Source of the DNA: Candidatus Ruminimicrobiellum caprinum
Lineage (GTDB): Bacteria; Elusimicrobiota; Endomicrobiia; Endomicrobiales; Endomicrobiaceae
DNA: 5,611 nucleotides
Reading direction: 5' to 3'
Assembly (NCBI GenBank): GCA_017413305.1
Contig: JAFPUA010000045.1
Location: 1 to 5,611 of the forward strand
Positions within the stretch are counted from its first letter, which is position 1; every line of letters starts with the position of its first letter. Below are positions 4,789-5,611 of the stretch, one piece after another. Made by a program: the position numbers and the translations under genes. The notes beneath the pieces were generated by a model, which searched no databases, had not been told where the DNA came from, and saw nothing but the letters and a program-made list of their open reading frames with translations.

Positions 4789-5611
4789 ATGCAAGCTGTA
4801 ATTATGGCGGGCGGTTTTGGTACAAGACTAAGACCAATAACATGCAGTGTTCCTAAACCGATGGCGTTAGTAGCTAACAGACCTATGTTGAGTCATATCA
4901 TAGAATTGTTGAAAAAGCATAATTTCAACGATTTAACGATGATGTTATATTATCAACCTGAAATCATCAAAAATTATTTTAAAGACGGTAAGGATTTAGG
5001 AGTTTCTATAAGATATCTCCGTCCTGAAGCCGATATCGGAACAGCAGGTTGTGTAGGTTTTGCAAAAGAATATCTAAACAATACTTTTCTTGTTATTTCC
5101 GGAGATGTATTAACGGATTTTGATATTTCGAAAGCAATAGAATTTCATAAAAAGAAAAAGGCTGTTGCTACTATGGTTTTAACCAGAGTAGAAAATCCTC
5201 TTCAATTCGGTGTAGTTATTACCGATAAAGACGGTAAAGTAGAAAGATTTTTAGAGAAACCGTCTTGGGGTGAAGTCTTTTCCGATACAATAAATACCGG
5301 TATTTATATTCTTGAACCGGAAGTTTTTGATTATATTCCGGAAAATAAAGATGTAGATTTTTCAAAGAATTTATTTCCTCAGTTATTGAAAGACGGTAAA
5401 GCTTTATACGGATATATTGCCGACGGATATTGGAAAGATATCGGTAACCATGATGAATACAGATTTGCACATTATGATATTTTAGATGAAAAAGTAAAAA
5501 TAAATGTGTTGGGTGACAAAAAAATTTTTAACGGGAAAACCGTTATGCTCGGCAAAAATTCCGTAATTGAGGATGGAGTCGTTTTCGATGGTAACACTAT
5601 TGTCGGCGATA
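4789..5611 (+). CDS. Sugar-1-phosphate nucleotidyltransferase (mannose-1-phosphate guanylyltransferase type), 3' end outside the window
   Basis: The family joins a nucleoside triphosphate to a sugar 1-phosphate, making an activated sugar such as GDP-mannose for cell-surface polysaccharide. The frame is open for 274 codons and is cut by the window edge. The N-terminus has the nucleotide-binding signature GGFGTRLRP (8-16) followed by PKP (22-24). Later come the metal-binding region SGDVLTDFD (104-112), the sugar-binding EKPSWGEVFSDTINTGIYIL (156-175) and GYWKDIGN (213-220). From about residue 245 the sequence turns into a left-handed beta-helix of hexapeptide repeats (NSVIEDGVVF). From memory, the EKPSWGEVFSDTINTGIYIL wording is typical of long proteins of over 800 residues that fuse this enzyme to a phosphomannomutase-like domain, so a fusion is possible. 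The exact sugar is not provable here. An AGGGGG Shine-Dalgarno (4778-4783) five bases upstream and the promoter at 4721-4749 support the start. Confidence 0.93.
   Translation, partial: MQAVIMAGGFGTRLRPITCSVPKPMALVANRPMLSHIIELLKKHNFNDLTMMLYYQPEIIKNYFKDGKDLGVSIRYLRPEADIGTAGCVGFAKEYLNNTFLVISGDVLTDFDISKAIEFHKKKKAVATMVLTRVENPLQFGVVITDKDGKVERFLEKPSWGEVFSDTINTGIYILEPEVFDYIPENKDVDFSKNLFPQLLKDGKALYGYIADGYWKDIGNHDEYRFAHYDILDEKVKINVLGDKKIFNGKTVMLGKNSVIEDGVVFDGNTIVGD

Noticed and set aside
4612..4794. 60-residue minus-strand open frame in the intergenic region
   Set aside because: Its start lies inside the nucleotidyltransferase start region, it overlaps the plus-strand promoter and the Shine-Dalgarno of the next gene, has low-complexity Phe/Lys/Ile content from AT-rich DNA, and lacks its own clear ribosome-binding site.
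5219..5470. 83-residue minus-strand open frame
   Set aside because: It is wholly antisense to the well-supported nucleotidyltransferase and resembles no protein I know.

Overview
The window is an AT-rich stretch of bacterial chromosome carrying mostly core genes. Four plus-strand genes are packed together: a six-helix membrane protein of unknown function (14-703), dnaX for the DNA polymerase III clamp-loader subunit (711-2432), recR for recombinational repair (2507-3103) and lepB for type I signal peptidase (3114-3887). A strong, probably bidirectional terminator follows. Next comes a convergent minus-strand gene for a small four-helix membrane protein resembling the RipA family (3962-4612). 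A divergent intergenic region with a good plus-strand promoter then leads to a sugar-1-phosphate nucleotidyltransferase gene (4789 onward) that runs off the right edge.

The two-helix LepB suggests a diderm (Gram-negative-type) bacterium. The low GC, the IPTGSMRMTL version of LepB box B and the style of the nucleotidyltransferase made me think of Elusimicrobiota or a similarly deep AT-rich lineage. This is an impression from memory, not a demonstrated assignment.

The first four genes look like one transcription unit. The unknown gene and dnaX are 7 bp apart, with the dnaX Shine-Dalgarno overlapping the upstream stop. recR and lepB are 10 bp apart, with the lepB Shine-Dalgarno overlapping the recR stop. 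DnaX and RecR act in replication and repair. LepB trims exported proteins at the membrane and is probably only a transcriptional passenger.

The most unusual stretch is the 74-bp dnaX-recR gap. It lacks the ybaB/ebfC gene often found between dnaX and recR. Instead it holds two 21-nt palindromes with the same outer arms, separated by three perfect copies of a CTCAGCY heptamer. The second palindrome ends exactly at the recR start codon and holds the recR Shine-Dalgarno in its loop. It resembles a small repeat element that now supplies the recR translation start. I see no CRISPR array, tRNA, rRNA, transposase gene or evident defence system. There is no gene-free stretch longer than 300 bases.
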